A stretch of DNA of 64,000 bases, taken from positions 8,142,001 through 8,206,000 of the forward strand of contig NC_091668.1 in the NCBI RefSeq assembly GCF_042453785.1, written 5' to 3'. Each line of letters opens with the position of its first letter. Position 1 is the stretch's first letter. A model generated the notes under the pieces. The model had not been told where the DNA came from. It worked only from the letters and a program-made list of their open reading frames with translations, and did no database searches. Source of the DNA: Malus domestica (lineage: Eukaryota; Streptophyta; Magnoliopsida; Rosales; Rosaceae). Below are positions 35,079-47,139 of the stretch, piece after piece. The translations under genes were made by a program, and so were the position numbers.

Positions 35079-36466
35079 CTAAGTTGATTCTTCTGAGCTT
35101 GCCTGCCCAGGTCTCTCCACCCTTATAATGTACACCTGAAAAGATCATACAAGTACATTATGCTTCAAATGATAACTAATCTAAAATTCAAGTGCAAAAC
35201 ACTGAAGGTTTTTGTGCAGCTTTGGCAATCACCTTGAATGTTGTTGGCCGTATCAATTGAAAAACCAATGCATCTCCATCCACAAGATCATGAGCAACTG
35301 CAAATCCTTTCCATCCGCCGCTGAGTCCAGTTTTCCGGGCCAAGTATATAGTCGGGTACTCGGCTCCAACTTCATCGATCAATGTCATAATTTCTTCACC
35401 CTTTGGGAGGTGGTTCTTGCAGAAGCTGACTTGAAGACCCTGTTGCCAAAATTACACAAGATATGATTGCAATTGCATACACAATATGCAACAGCACACT
35501 GGACAGATACTAATTAAGCATGTGAATTTGACAGCACATTGCTACATTGTCCAGCGACGGCTCTAATCTTTGAGATTTGAGAGAGACGGACTAGCGTTTC
35601 ACTAGTCACACCAACTTAATCATATGCACAGTGCAACGGGTGAGCGGTTTTATACAAAAATCCTAGGATGCAATTATTAGTGAAACCGTTCATTCTATGT
35701 TGTATTTATTTTGTCAGGTTTTGTGATGTGAGTCTTTACATTCTTCTAACTTATAAAACACAAATAAAGTGAAACATGTTGTCCAAAAGATGAGAATAAT
35801 GTTTACCAGCCAGAATCCACCAGTGACATGTGATTGGAGCATTGTCTTCACAAATGTCGGGTGATCGGATCCCAAACTGAGCTCCAATTCGTCAGCTTTC
35901 ACCATCGCGGCGGCTCTGGCTTCGTCGGAAGCATACACCCGGTTCGCCATATCCCTATGCCGATTGGTGGCGTAGCACCTTCTTGGAATCATTACTCGCT
36001 CCGCCACAACCTGTCACAAATCATAACAACACAAAAGATTGAAACTTTACATATTCAAAAAAATAAAGATGGAAACTTTGAGCAAGTTAGAGGAAAAATA
36101 AAATGACCCACTTCTTTGTAATCCGGTGCAGGTCGATTCGCAACCCGGGTGGACCTCCTCACCTCCACCATCTGCACCTCGTACGTGCGAGGTTTCCCGG
36201 CGCGCTTCATCTGAAAATACAAGAGAAATAGGCAGAATGTGAGGTGTGTTTACATGTGTGTGTCTGTGTGTGTGTGTGTATATATATAGAGAGAGATAGA
36301 GAGAGAGGGACTTTAGGCTTACAGGGGAAGGTTTGGGAGAATTTGGGGTTTTTTTAAGAGCTTGAGCAAGCAGAGGGAGATTGAGAGCTTCCATTCTCTT
36401 CTTGTTTTCCTCCATTCTCTGCCGGCGAGACTCCTCGTAAGACAACTTAGACTTGGCCATCACCAT
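35079..36466 (-). CDS. B3-domain protein, tandem copy 1 (At3g19184/At5g42700-like)
   Basis: Exons: 36466-36323, 36210-36112, 36010-35807, 35439-35233, 35135-35079; 711 bp, 236 aa. The N-terminus has a basic coiled segment LSYEESRRQRMEENKKRMEA. A second exon carries RRSTRVANRPAPDYKE, an RVANRPxPxYKE-type signature of this plant family. The B3 DNA-binding fold spans about residues 134-226, from FVKTMLQSHVTGGFWLGLQ through GLSGGWKGFAVAHDLVDGDA to LVFQLI. B3 proteins of this group are nuclear and bind DNA. Their targets are poorly known and I assign none. The upstream in-frame codon at 36481 is TTG, so I start at the ATG at 36466; the next ATG at 36460 is also possible. The second tandem copy lies 1.3 kb upstream with the same five-exon plan. 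Confidence 0.92.
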
Positions 36467-37745
36467 TTTCCCGAGAACCAAACAGAAAATTCTCAGACTG
36501 TCTCTGTTTCGCTCTCTGTTTCTTTAGGGTTTTGGGTGGAAAGAAGGAAGTGAAATGGTGGCAAAAGTTTGAATATTTAAAAGAGTCGTTGCTAGTCGAC
36601 CGTTGAGTTCCCACTGCATTGAGAAATGGTCTGCACCCGCCCAGCAGTAACTTTTTGTTTTCACTTCCATAAATATTGCTATTAAAATGGGACATTCATG
36701 CACGTAGCTTTTCAAATTCAAACTTCCAAATTTACCATCGGTCTAGTAACTTGTAAATCGGGTGAAATGTAGCAGCATTGTTGTCACAGTCCACACTATT
36801 ATAGGGTCGCATGTGATTAAATTAAAATACTGACACAGTGATATCTAAACCTACGTAAATTTATCCAGTTACCAAGGTCAAACAATTAAGGGTTTTAGTT
36901 TAATCGTCGCTTTTTGCTTGTCCATGTTAAAGAAATGAATGCATGAAGCGAATTGATTGTATTGATTGCCATTTTTCACGGAGAAGTTTTAAGTTCTTAG
37001 TTTATGAAATATAGAGCAGAGAATCGGGAAAGATAAGAATAAATCGGATGTTCATTCATATTTGCTTGTGGGTTTTTCATATAGGTCTAAGGGGACACCA
37101 GAGAACATTCAAAAATATGATTGCAGATGATTGCTTCATCCGCTAACCCTACAAGGCTCCATTGGTAGTTTCTATTACACGAAACATGTAATTTTCTCAG
37201 AACAAATAAAGCTCATCGCTTAACGGATGGTCTGTCCAAAATCCTTTTTACCTGCAATAGTAAGTAAAAGAGCAGTGTGAGAGAGAAGACAAGAGAATTA
37301 AGAGAACAAAATCGCTTGAATTCTAATGAGGTAAAAATTTCTAGCTTAATGGTTGCATATGAAGAAGCAACTCTAAAACTAGCTTACAGTTCATTAAATC
37401 ACAGCTGTGTAGGCTTTCTATGTATATGGTCAACTAACCTATCTCAATCTCGCAGCAGAACAAACGTTGGGCTTGATATGTTGAAGAACTTGGGAACCCA
37501 TAAGCAAAAGAGTAAATGTATGACTTGGTCAAGAGGCTACGTATGAAATGTGCATTAACAAACCGTAGAAAATATCACTAGCGGTCTTAAAGGACGATGA
37601 AGCGGTAGAAATCAGATGATATACTGTTCTTCCATTTGTCAATGCATAGCTGAAAAGGCAAGAGAGAAACAATACTTGAACTTTACCTCGACAACAACGA
37701 TCACAAAAAACCCACCAACATTGGCAATAGTTAAAGCTTGTAGCC
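36467..37745. other. Spacer between the two B3 genes
   Basis: It holds the promoter of copy 1 and the 3' flank of copy 2. A stretch near 36940-37200 (words CATTTTTCACGGAGAAG, GCAGATGATTGCTTCATCC) resembles the 3' flank of copy 1 near 33960-34300, so the duplication included 3' flanking DNA. Confidence 0.55.
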
Positions 37746-39403
37746 CTATTCAGCTCTTTCCACCCTTAAAATGTACACCTGAAACAACAATCCGAGTACA
37801 TGAAACAAAAAAAAACTGAAAGCGGAAAGCAAAATGATAGGATGATCTCATACAGAAAATAGTATTATGTAGGGCAGTTATCTAGTTTAATTAAATGGTA
37901 TCTATTGAAGGTAATATACTTATTTGGAGCTTAACAAATAATCAGCCTCATTTAACCAAACCAATTGTGAAATACTAAAACTTTTAAGCAGAAACTTGTC
38001 AACAGTTGTAATTTTAGTTCAACTTTGTCAAGAAACTTGTAACCGAACCTTGAGCGTTTTAGGCCGAATTAGTTGAAAGACCAATGCATCCCCATCAACC
38101 AAATCATGATCAATTGCAAACCCTCTCCATCCACCACTGAGTCCTCTTTTCTCAGCCAAGTATATAACCTCGCACTCGTTCCCATCTTCATCTATCAAAA
38201 TCACAATATCATCACGCTTCGGGAGGTTCTTACTGCAGAAATATTTCGGAAGACCCTGTTGCAGTTTGCATGCATTAAACAGAATGAGTGCAAGTATGCC
38301 TATACTGGTGTATGAAATTGACTGTTCCTTCATACACATTATGAAGCAGGATACTGGAGATAATTGATAATACACGTAGGCCTCGTTTGGTGGATAAGGC
38401 TGAAATGGATAACCCACTATATTCAAGCTATATTGAAAGACGAATTGCAAAAATTGTGTCCAACTTGAAGGCAGAAGATGGATTACTCATTAAGGAAACT
38501 TATCCATACTAATCCCACCAAAATGGTAGGATTGAGCAAAAGAAAAACAGTTCGCCTCTACCTTCAATATACCGAGAAAATAGTGGGTTATCCATTTCAC
38601 TCAAATCCTAGAGCAAAAGAAAGAACAAATCGGTTCTTGAATTAGTTACGGAGCATATACAAGATAACGGAAATTACAGCCTTAATGACTAAAAAGTTCG
38701 TAAATTTTTTAACAACCAACAAGCATATAGAATTCGGAAGTAACGTAGGATGAAAATGTGACATTTTGAGCACAAAAAGCAGATTTATTTACCAGCCAGA
38801 ATCCACCAGTGACATGGGATTGCAGCATCGGTTTCACCATGGTCGGGTAATCGGATCCCAAATCGGACTCAAATGCCTCAGCTCTCGCAGTGGCGTCATC
38901 TCTGGCTTCATCGGAAGCATATACCCGGTTTGACAAATCCCTATGTCTATTAGTAGAATACCTTCTGGGCCTCATCTCCCGATCCACCACAGCCTGCCAC
39001 AAACCACAAAATCACTAAAGCTTTCAACTTTCCGATTCGAAAAACAAAATAAAAAAAGCACATGAGCATTCAGATGAAAAACAAAAGGACCTACCACTTC
39101 TTTGTAAACCGGGGTCGGAAGATTTGCGACCCGGGAGGACCGCCTCACCTCCACGAGCTGCTTCTCCACCGTGCGGGCCTTCGCGCGCTTCATCTGCGAA
39201 GAAAAGAGAAAACAAGAGTCAGAGCTGATTTTTTTGGTGAGAGAAGGAGGGGTTTAGGGGATTACAGGGGAGGGTTTTGGGGAATTTGGGGTTTTCTGAA
39301 GAGCTTGAGCAAGCATAGGCAGATTGAGAGCTTCCATTCTCTTCTTGTTTTCCTCCATTCGCTGCCGGCGAGACTCCTCGTACGATAACTTGGGCGCCAC
39401 CAT
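37746..39403 (-). CDS. B3-domain protein, tandem copy 2
   Basis: Exons: 39403-39266, 39193-39098, 38993-38793, 38255-38049, 37778-37746; 675 bp, 224 aa. Its five exons correspond one to one with copy 1, and exon 4 is the same length (207 bp). The N-terminal coil, the RVANLPTPVYKE signature and the B3 fold (about residues 130-223, with GLSGGWRGFAIDHDLVDGDA) are intact. The C-terminus is shorter: after VERAE it stops, while copy 1 runs on for eight more residues. At the exon 2 donor two in-frame sites are possible (after 39098 or after 39095), which would add or omit one valine. No frameshift or stop is seen, so both copies look functional. A nuclear DNA-binding role is inferred from the family. 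Confidence 0.92.
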
Positions 39404-39934
39404 TTTTTTCCCGAGAAACAAACAGAAAATTTTCTTGTGCTTTCTCTCTCTGTAATTTTGGGTGAAAGAAGGAAGGAAAATGGTGGCAAAGTGTAAATTT
39501 GAAAACCCCGGTGCTAGTGGACTGCTAAGTTCCCCTCTGCGTTGAGTAATTGATGCGTCACAGGCATGCTGATTGGTCAGCAATCAACCGTGGGTTTAAT
39601 GAGTCCCAATCTTCTGTTTACCAAATCACTCCGCCCACCCTCCGCCAGCACTGTGGTTGCGACAAGTGTCCCATGATTAACTACAACACATGGCGGCTCA
39701 AGCCCTAGAGTTTCTTCCTAGTGCAAAATTTTATTAGCAAGACTAATGTACTATTAGTAGTGATTAGCGAACCACACAACCTTAACAGTTCGAGTTTAAT
39801 ATTATTGGATTCTACTAATAATACTAGTGATTAACGAACCACATAACCTTAACAATTCGGGTTCAATAATATTGGGTTCTACTAATAATATAATTATCGA
39901 GGTTGCGTGGCTCGCTAATCACTCCTTGACATGT
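39404..39934. other. Promoter of B3 copy 2 and spacer
   Basis: Contains short direct repeats (CGAACCACA...CCTTAACA near 39768-39790 and 39836-39858). No gene supported. Confidence 0.5.
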
Positions 39935-40525
39935 TTAACTAGTCCGGTCAATATATACATGGAAGACAATTCGATTTGGGTTCAGGCTGGCGCCACGCTC
40001 GGAGAATTGTACTATTGGATTTTGAAGACGAGGAAAGTCCACGGCTTTCCGACCCGTATTTGCCCCACGGTTGGTGTTGGCGGGCACATAAGCGGTGGTG
40101 GATATGGAAACATGTTGAGGAAGTACATCCTGGCTGTCAACAATGTCATTGATGATCGGACAGTTGATGTCAAGGGAAGGTTGGAGTTGCTGTGGGAAGA
40201 TGGTTGAAATAGGCAAAATAGGGTTGGTTTTCAATCCGTACACCGTGCCGGGAACTAGTTCAAAGTTCAGTACTCGGTGAGTTGGAGGGGAAGGAAGGTA
40301 CGAAGCAGAGATGACTTACACAAACGGAAATCAGGTTTCAGATTCATGACCCCATGAGTGTCCAAGAACCGTAGAAGTGCTTTCTTGAACTACAGGGACC
40401 TTGAATTTGGTGTGAATAGATTTGGAAACAATAGCTATGAACAAGTGAAGGTGAAGACCGCCGTCGATCCAGAAAGTTTCTTCCAGAACAAGCAGATCAT
40501 CCCAAGTCTTCCAAACTCCCGCTCA
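39935..40525 (+). pseudogene. Berberine-bridge-enzyme-like FAD oxidoreductase, internally deleted pseudogene
   Basis: Two family blocks are fused. The first (39935-40170) encodes WVQAGATLGELYY and GFPTRICPTVGVGGH followed by ISGGGYGNM, the FAD-binding part with the CPTVGVGGH motif that normally carries the cysteinyl-FAD bond. It runs to VDVKGR. The second (about 40190-40525) encodes pieces of the C-terminal substrate and BBE domain, such as MVEIGKIGLVFNPY, SAFLNYRDLEFGVN and VDPESFFQNKQIIP. About 300 residues that normally lie between these blocks are missing, the second part is in shifting frames, and stops interrupt it. The N-terminal signal-peptide region is absent. Members oxidise alkaloids, monolignols or oligosaccharides, but this copy cannot. 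Confidence 0.85.
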
Positions 40526-40757
40526 GAATGGTATGAACTGAGCTCAAACAATCTAAAAACGAGTCGAACTCAAACTGCATTGATACTCTATCGCTACCGT
40601 CACAAAATAAGGTTCACCATTTCTGCTTGTGTATGGATTAGAAGAAAAGTTAACACATAAATCAAAAACACCAACATGATATCAACACATTGTTGCATAG
40701 CACCATATTCTGTTAAACCGAAAAATTTCACTAGTTAACAACATAAAGTTTATAGGA

Positions 40758-42086
40758 TTAGTATTTGATCAAACCCAAGCTCTTGAGCCATGGCAACACC
40801 TCCCCCAACCCTTCTTTCAATCCTCTAGGACTGTAACCCAGCTCGGCCTTCGCCTTCTCGCACGAATACGCCCACTGATGCCTCAGAACATAAACAGTCT
40901 GCACCCACATAAAAACCACACAACAAAATCAGCACCCAAAATTCAAGCATGTACCGAAATTCTCTGTGTAGGACGTCCAGATGCACATTAATACCATCGA
41001 AATATAAAAAATGTTCACAACATGGTATTATGTTTCGTTAGTGACAATAATATCGACACATTATTGATGCCATATAGACAAAAAAACAAAACAAACTCAC
41101 CGGAGGACTAATCAGGGGAAGCTTCCCTGTAACCCGAGAGAAAAGAACAGACGCCCATCCGTACACCTCGATCAGCCACAATGGGATCCCAAATTTCGGC
41201 CTGCCGGTTTGTGTGATCACGGCCGCCACATCGAAAACGTGCTTAAACGATGCGTTTTCGCCTGTCAGCAGATACCTCTCACCTGTTCGACCTTTTGCCA
41301 TTGCTCTGATATGGCCCTCTACGACGTCGTCCACATGGCTAAACGAATACCTGTCGTTCCCGGAGCCAATGTACCCCGGCAACCGGCCGTTGAACCGCTC
41401 GACGATCAACCGAGCGACGACGTTGCCGGCTGTGAGTTTTCCGGGGCCGTAGATGACTCCGGGATAAAGCAGCACCAACGGCAGCTCCTCTTGCTGCGCG
41501 GCTCGCAGCGCGATTTTATCGGCGGCGGCTTTCGATCTCTCGTACTCCGTGCAGAAGAACTTCTCGTGATGGACCTGCGTCTCGTCAGCGACGCCGCCGT
41601 CGGTTGATCCGAGCGCGAAAAACGACGACGTGTAGATGATTTTCTGTACGGTCTTCGTCTCCCGGACCGCTCGCAGCACGTTCTTCAATCCCCCAACGTT
41701 GACCTAACGGAATCGGAAGTCAAAATTGACCTAATTTTAAGAGTCGAATTCGCAAAAAGATGAAATTTTTTAATTCAATTTAGGGTTTTGGGGATTTGTG
41801 AGCTTACGGAGAAGAATTTGGAGGGGTCGGGAAGCCAGGGCTCCACGACGGCGGCGGCGTGGAAAACGACGTCGCAGTTGGAGAAGGCGGAGAGGAGGGA
41901 TTCGTAGTCAGTGACGTCGCCGTAGACAAGCTCGAGGGAAGCGGTACCGGTGGATGACGGTGGAGGAAGGGAGGAGAGGTCGCTGGTGGGGCGGACGAGG
42001 GCGCGGACGGAGTGGCCTTGCTTCAGTAGCGCGTGGCATAATCTTCCGCCTAAGTAACCGGAGGCGCCGGTGACGAGTATCTTCAT
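40758..42086 (-). CDS. FLDH: Farnesol dehydrogenase-like extended SDR (FLDH, At4g33360-like)
   Basis: Exons: 42086-41808, 41703-41101, 40898-40758; 1023 bp, 340 aa. The N-terminal Rossmann motif is TGASGYLG (residues 6-13). The catalytic serine region TSSFFALG lies near 118-125, and the Tyr-Lys pair is in YERSK, Y147 and K151. Later blocks RYSFSHVDDVVEGH and ERYLLTGENASFK are typical of the extended SDR/dihydroflavonol-reductase-like superfamily. The overall sequence, from the MKILVTG start to the PWLKSLG-x-I-x-Y end, matches my memory of Arabidopsis FLDH, an NAD-dependent farnesol dehydrogenase that tunes ABA signalling through isoprenoid recycling. Substrate assignment is from homology. Arabidopsis FLDH has a short extra N-terminal piece; here the first in-frame ATG gives the conserved start. 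There is no transmembrane segment at the N-terminus. Confidence 0.92.
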
Positions 42087-42732
42087 GTCTGATTAAAGTG
42101 ATCGTCTGCCGTGTGTCCCAGGTGAAGAGATTACTGTTATTTTGACTTTTGAAGAAGAGTTGGTTGATTCCAGTTCAAGGAAGTTAAAATATTATTTTCC
42201 CATTCATTATTATTTCTAAAATAACCTTTAATATATACTTTAATATATATGTACATATGAAATTATAAAATTGTCTTTTAAAAAATAGAACAAATAATAT
42301 GTAAATAAAAACCATTAATGTCTACAAATTCAAATGGAAACGACAGAGGTATCCAAATTTAAAAGAATTCGATAACGACAAATTTTAAAATACAATGGAC
42401 AAATTCAAATGACCTACACACAAATTATTCTTCTACATTTTCAATGGAAATATAATCTTCTACTTCTTCCATAGAAGAGTCATCTTCTAAGTCCATTACT
42501 ATTTTTTTAATTTCTCTTAATAAAAGGAGATGAAAATATGAGTTAGGGTTTAAGATCGACAAATTGTCTCCCAATTAAGCAAAACAAGATAATTAATGTC
42601 CTTACCCGTCTTTTTGTAAATTGACAAATTTGTAATTAAAAAATTCATTAAAAGATGAGTGGGAATATAAGATATTGAGGTGAGAATAACATCACTCTTT
42701 CTTTATATTATCTTTTTGTTTTACTGAAAATT
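42087..42732. other. FLDH upstream region
   Basis: Promoter and intergenic DNA up to the retrotransposon target site. No other gene. Confidence 0.5.
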
Positions 42733-42737
42733 ACATT

Positions 42738-43350
42738 TGTGGAGCAAAAAATAATCACAAGGCAACACGTGGATCTTTGGGTTAAAATAACAAAATTACC
42801 CTCGAGGCATACCAGGATGCCTACTCGCGAGCAGCGGGCAATCAACCCTCAACCAAGTTAAAAGTGCCCAAAATAGGTAATAATTCAAAACTTATTTCAT
42901 TCATCCTCACATTCTATCCACAAGGTAACTCCCAAATCATTCCCCTTTTATTATATTAATTAGCTAATCAATTAGGAAATTATTCTATTAATTAGCTAAT
43001 TAATTAATTTATTATTCAATTATTCAATTATTCCTAATTAAACACAAATCAAGAACCTAGCCCACAAAATGAATCAAGTGGCCGGTCCTTTCTCTCCCAA
43101 AGGGGCCGGCCACACCCCTATAAAAACCTCATCATTCTCTCCAAAACTCAATTCTAATTCTCTTGCTAAATTCTCAAAATTTTCCAAACATTTTTTCTCT
43201 CTAAATTATAACTTTGGCATCGGAAGTTCTTCAGCCAAAACCCCCACATTCATCATGGGTGCGTGAGGCTCTTGGCCTTGAACTAAGGTGTTATTTGTTT
43301 TATAGGTGCAATTTTGTTCAAGAACAAGGAGGAAGAAATTTGCATCCACA
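42738..43350 (+). repeat. 5' LTR of the non-autonomous element
   Basis: Long terminal repeat with TG...CA ends; contains the TATA box at 43119-43126. Confidence 0.9.
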
Positions 43351-45303
43351 AATTGGTGCTTTCATTGAGAGTTGAGTCTCACACTCGTAGAAAACTCTCG
43401 CATCCAAGAGATGAGACCATGGCGATCTACGAGGCTAAATATGACAATAAGTGGAGTGGCACCATCACCACGAGTTTCCACCACAGGAACCACCGTGATG
43501 GCTACCACGGTAGCCACCTGCAGCAAGATCCATGGTGTCATCACCACGGCCCGAGCTATGCCATCCAAGGCCCACGGCACCAAGTCACAGCCCAAGCCAA
43601 GTCATTTCAAGCCCAACGTGAGCCCAATGCGTTGCCAAGTCGAGCCCAAGCCTCGCACATGCGTGCGCCACATGCTGATTAGCCCACTCTAGTGGCCCAA
43701 CTTGCTCCTATCGAGCAACTCACTCTCGCCGAGCAGCCCACTCCCGTGGCCTTCCAAGCAGCCTAAATTAGTCCAAGATTAGTTCAACCAATCCGACTCC
43801 AAATTTCCGGACCGACGATCAAACCGGGAGCATTTTCACTATATTTTTCTACGGATTTGATATTTCCCAACTCAAATCTCGCATCCGGAGTCTACCATAC
43901 TTTCACTGCTTAATGAGATACATTCTTTCCAAGCTTTTCCAACCCAAATGAAGAACAACACTTGTCTCGACAAGTTATAAAGTTGATGAGTGCCCTCGCA
44001 TAGCAGACGACCTTGGTGAATCAGCTCTTGCAGCGCACCGATATGCAATGTGCCCCTGACGAGGTGTCCCGAAGTAGGACAAGGGCAGACAAAGAATCTC
44101 TCTAACAGCGTCCCAGTAAGTAGCCACTTGACCAGTCACGAACCGAGCGTTCTAATAGAGTACACTTCCGACTAGGCCCTCGAGATAGTGTATACTCCCA
44201 TTTTAGCGCGTGGATGAGCGTGCATTCTCAGTTAGGTCCACGGATAAACATACACTCACGGTTGGGCCCACACTCCGATAATCAACATGAACAACCTTTC
44301 AGGCGAAGTGTTTATTCGCGACAAGGCTCGTAAGGAGCATCATCCACCTCACATTAAAGTAGGCAACACAGCGGACGGAGAGAAGCAGTCACTCAATCTG
44401 GCTCAAGTTCAACCAGTAGCCTGCGAGTTACCTGCTCACCTGCTAGAAACATACCATATGCATCGCAGCCGCGTCGTAGACGAGCCAAACACATGGATGA
44501 GCAACCTAGACCAGCAGGTCACAATCGGGGGCAGCCGAGAGCTCCGCCACCCTCAAAAAAAGGAAAATTTAAGAAGAAATAGAAAGGCTCATGACCGAGT
44601 GATTACACGATTTCTCGTGCAACAAAGCTATTGACAAAGTGTTCCGATGAGACATGACCAACATAAGCGAGTCATCTTTCAATGACAAGATCGAGCAGGC
44701 GGGACTACCCCACATAAATTACCGATACGAAGACTACTTCTATTTTGACAAACGCAGCAACTCAGCCTAATGGCGCGCTTGGGGCAGATGAGTACCAAAA
44801 TGACACATCAGCCCAACTACCAAGAACCGAGGGCAAGCCTTGTTCTTAACACTCCAGATGATTCAATACTGAAGCAGCACATCATCAATAGCTGAGTATC
44901 ACGAACCTAGTGGTCCCATACCTCCTGCTGCGCACAACTTGGCCCAACCCCTGCTTTCACAGTCGTGCCTACTTGCTCCACAACTCCCGGCGGCCGTTGA
45001 CCTATCATTATAACTCATAACTGTGCCAATCTTACACCACGGCTCCCAACCATGCCGATTTTGACATGTTGTTCATGTCAACCAAGCCTCAAAATGGCAC
45101 ATAACAAAACACCTAATGATGGCGTAATAATTCTGGGAGCAGCTCACTGCGCTTACACCCTTACGTGGGTTCCACAAGCAGTTTGAAGTCTTAAGCAGTT
45201 TGCCAAACAAGACATCGCAGGCTGAGGATTATTTTAGTTGTCCAGCAGTTTAGTTTTCCTCAACTGATGTCCACAACAACTGCTCAAAACCCTTTATGGG
45301 TAT

Positions 45304-45590
45304 GCTCTCTAGTGCGAGAAGATAAACTAATTGTTTTCCAATGCGATAGGGTAAACCAATTCTCCGACACCCATATGGGTCTACTCTCCAATGCGAGAGG
45401 ATAAACTAATTGCTCTTCAGTGCGAGAGGGTAAATCAATTCCCCGACACCCATAAGGGTTTGCTCTCCAGTGCGAGAGGATAAACTAATTGCTCTCAGGT
45501 GCGAGAGGGTAAACTAATTGTTCTCCAGTGTGAGAGGGTAAACTTATTCCCCCAACGCCCATCTAGGTAAGCTCTCCAGTGCGAGAAGGC
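45304..45590 (+). repeat. Minisatellite inside the LTR element
   Basis: A word like CTCTCCAGTGCGAGAGGATA recurs seven or eight times, alternating with GTAAACCAATT and CCCGACACCCAT. The higher-order period is about 79 bp (starts near 45305, 45384 and 45463), built from sub-units of about 31 bp. No coding meaning is seen. Confidence 0.8.
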
Positions 45591-46319
45591 CATATAGCTC
45601 AAAAGATCGAATGTTTGAAGATCAACTAAGCAATAAATGGTCAGGGGGCAGTAGCCACTTTTGCACTTAACACTTCGCTCATCCGACACTTCATCTTCAA
45701 CAGCTCAAATCTTGGCAGCTACATCCTTGACTGCTCCATCTACGGCAGTTGAGAAATCAAACTCAAGCAGTTTCCTCATTTTTGGCAAGCAGCACAGACG
45801 TGGCAACCCAAACCGTTGCCCATGCCACACCACTTCCTCGGGCCATGCCGAGCCAATCCTTGGTTTCAATCAAGTCGAGCAGCACAAGCAATGACCCCTG
45901 CCACACCACCTTCTTGGCCCCTAACAGCCGACATGCCGCACCACCCCGATGGCTGCCCCGTGGCAGAATCTCCCAAGAAGAAGACAAGGAGAATTAAGTT
46001 TTTCTTACATCGGTGCAGCGTGAAGAAGACAAAGAAATCAACGGAAGACGATTCTTTGCATAGGCAAGCAAAGAAGAGTGCTAGGGGAGGGGGAACAAAT
46101 ATCCTCTAGCTTTCTCTTTTTCTTGTAGGGATAAATAATTGCCTTCCGAAGTTGATTTAATCCCCTACTTAAGGTAGACTTAAATAGGCTTTGAAGGCGA
46201 TTTATTTCTCGTTCCTAGAAGAATCTAATTCCAAGTCCAAGAAAGAATCTGCATCAAAGTTGGAGATCTCTACACCTGCTGCCCTTTCTTGCAAGCAGCC
46301 TAGCAGGTGTAGGGGTATT

Positions 46320-46921
46320 TGTAAAGTAAAAAATAATCACAAGGCGACACGTGGATCTTTGGGTTAAAATGATAAAATTACCCTTGAGGCATACTAAGAT
46401 GCCTACGCGCGAGCAGCGGTCAATCAACCCTCAACCAAGTTAAAAGTGCCCAAAATAGGCAATAATTCAAAACATATTTCATCCATCCTCATCAAATCCT
46501 CTCCGCAATGTAACTCCCAAATCATTCCCCTTTTATTATATTAATTAATCAATTAGGAAATTATTCTATTAATTAGTTAATTAATTGATTTATTATTTAA
46601 TTATTCCTAATTAAACACAAATCAAGAACCTAGCCCACAAAATGAACCAAGTGGCCGGTCCTTTCTCTCCCAAAGGGGCCGACCACACCCTATAAAAACC
46701 CCATCATTCTCTCCAAAACTCAATTCCAATTCTCTTGCTAAATTCTCAAAATTATTCAAACACTTTTTCTCTCTAAATTCTAACTTTAGCATCGAAGGTT
46801 CTTCAGCCAAAGCCCCCCATTCATCGTGGGTGCGTGAGGCTCTTGGCCTTGACCTAAGGTGTTATTTGTTTTGTAGGTGCAATTTTATCCAAGAACAAGG
46901 AGAAAGAAATTTGCATCCGCA
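46320..46921 (+). repeat. 3' LTR of the non-autonomous element
   Basis: Matches 42738-43350 over its whole length with scattered substitutions and small gaps. Confidence 0.9.
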
Positions 46922-47139
46922 ACATTCATAATTGAGTTACAATACAAATACTATGAATAGAAACCAAACTTAAAAAGAAGAATGTTATTTGATCATCTAA
47001 TCATGATCTATTTTTTTATGATTTTTTTTTTTCATGATCTAATCTTTTTATAAATTAACTGTCCGAATCTTGCAAATCAACTAGCAAGCCGCAGTCACAC
47101 TATAAGAAGGGACTCGTTGAGACGGTCTAGCGAATCCCT

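Larger units (their letters stand above)
42738..46921 (+). mobile_element. Non-autonomous LTR retrotransposon with intact TSD
   Basis: The 5' LTR is 42738-43350 (613 bp) and the 3' LTR 46320-46921 (602 bp). Both start TGTxxAGxAAAAAATAATC and end TTTGCATCCxCA. The perfect 5-bp duplication ACATT is at 42733-42737 and 46922-46926. A TATAAAAA box at 43119-43126 gives a likely transcription start. Directly after the 5' LTR comes TTGGTGCTTTCATTGAGAG, in the primer-binding position; I cannot name the tRNA. A G-rich GTGTAGGGGTATT precedes the 3' LTR. The 2969-bp interior has no intact gag or pol frame. A short run around 44570-44760 could be a gag remnant but is too decayed to name. Orientation is taken from the TATA box and primer site. 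LTR identity of roughly 93 percent by eye indicates moderate age. Confidence 0.9.

Noticed and set aside
45304-45590. CRISPR-like array of repeats and spacers
   Set aside because: Units are imperfect, spacers repeat with the units, and the array sits inside a plant retrotransposon. It is a minisatellite.
43314-46109. Open frames inside the non-autonomous LTR element
   Set aside because: None shows gag, protease, integrase or reverse transcriptase motifs. They are short and histidine- or proline-rich by composition.
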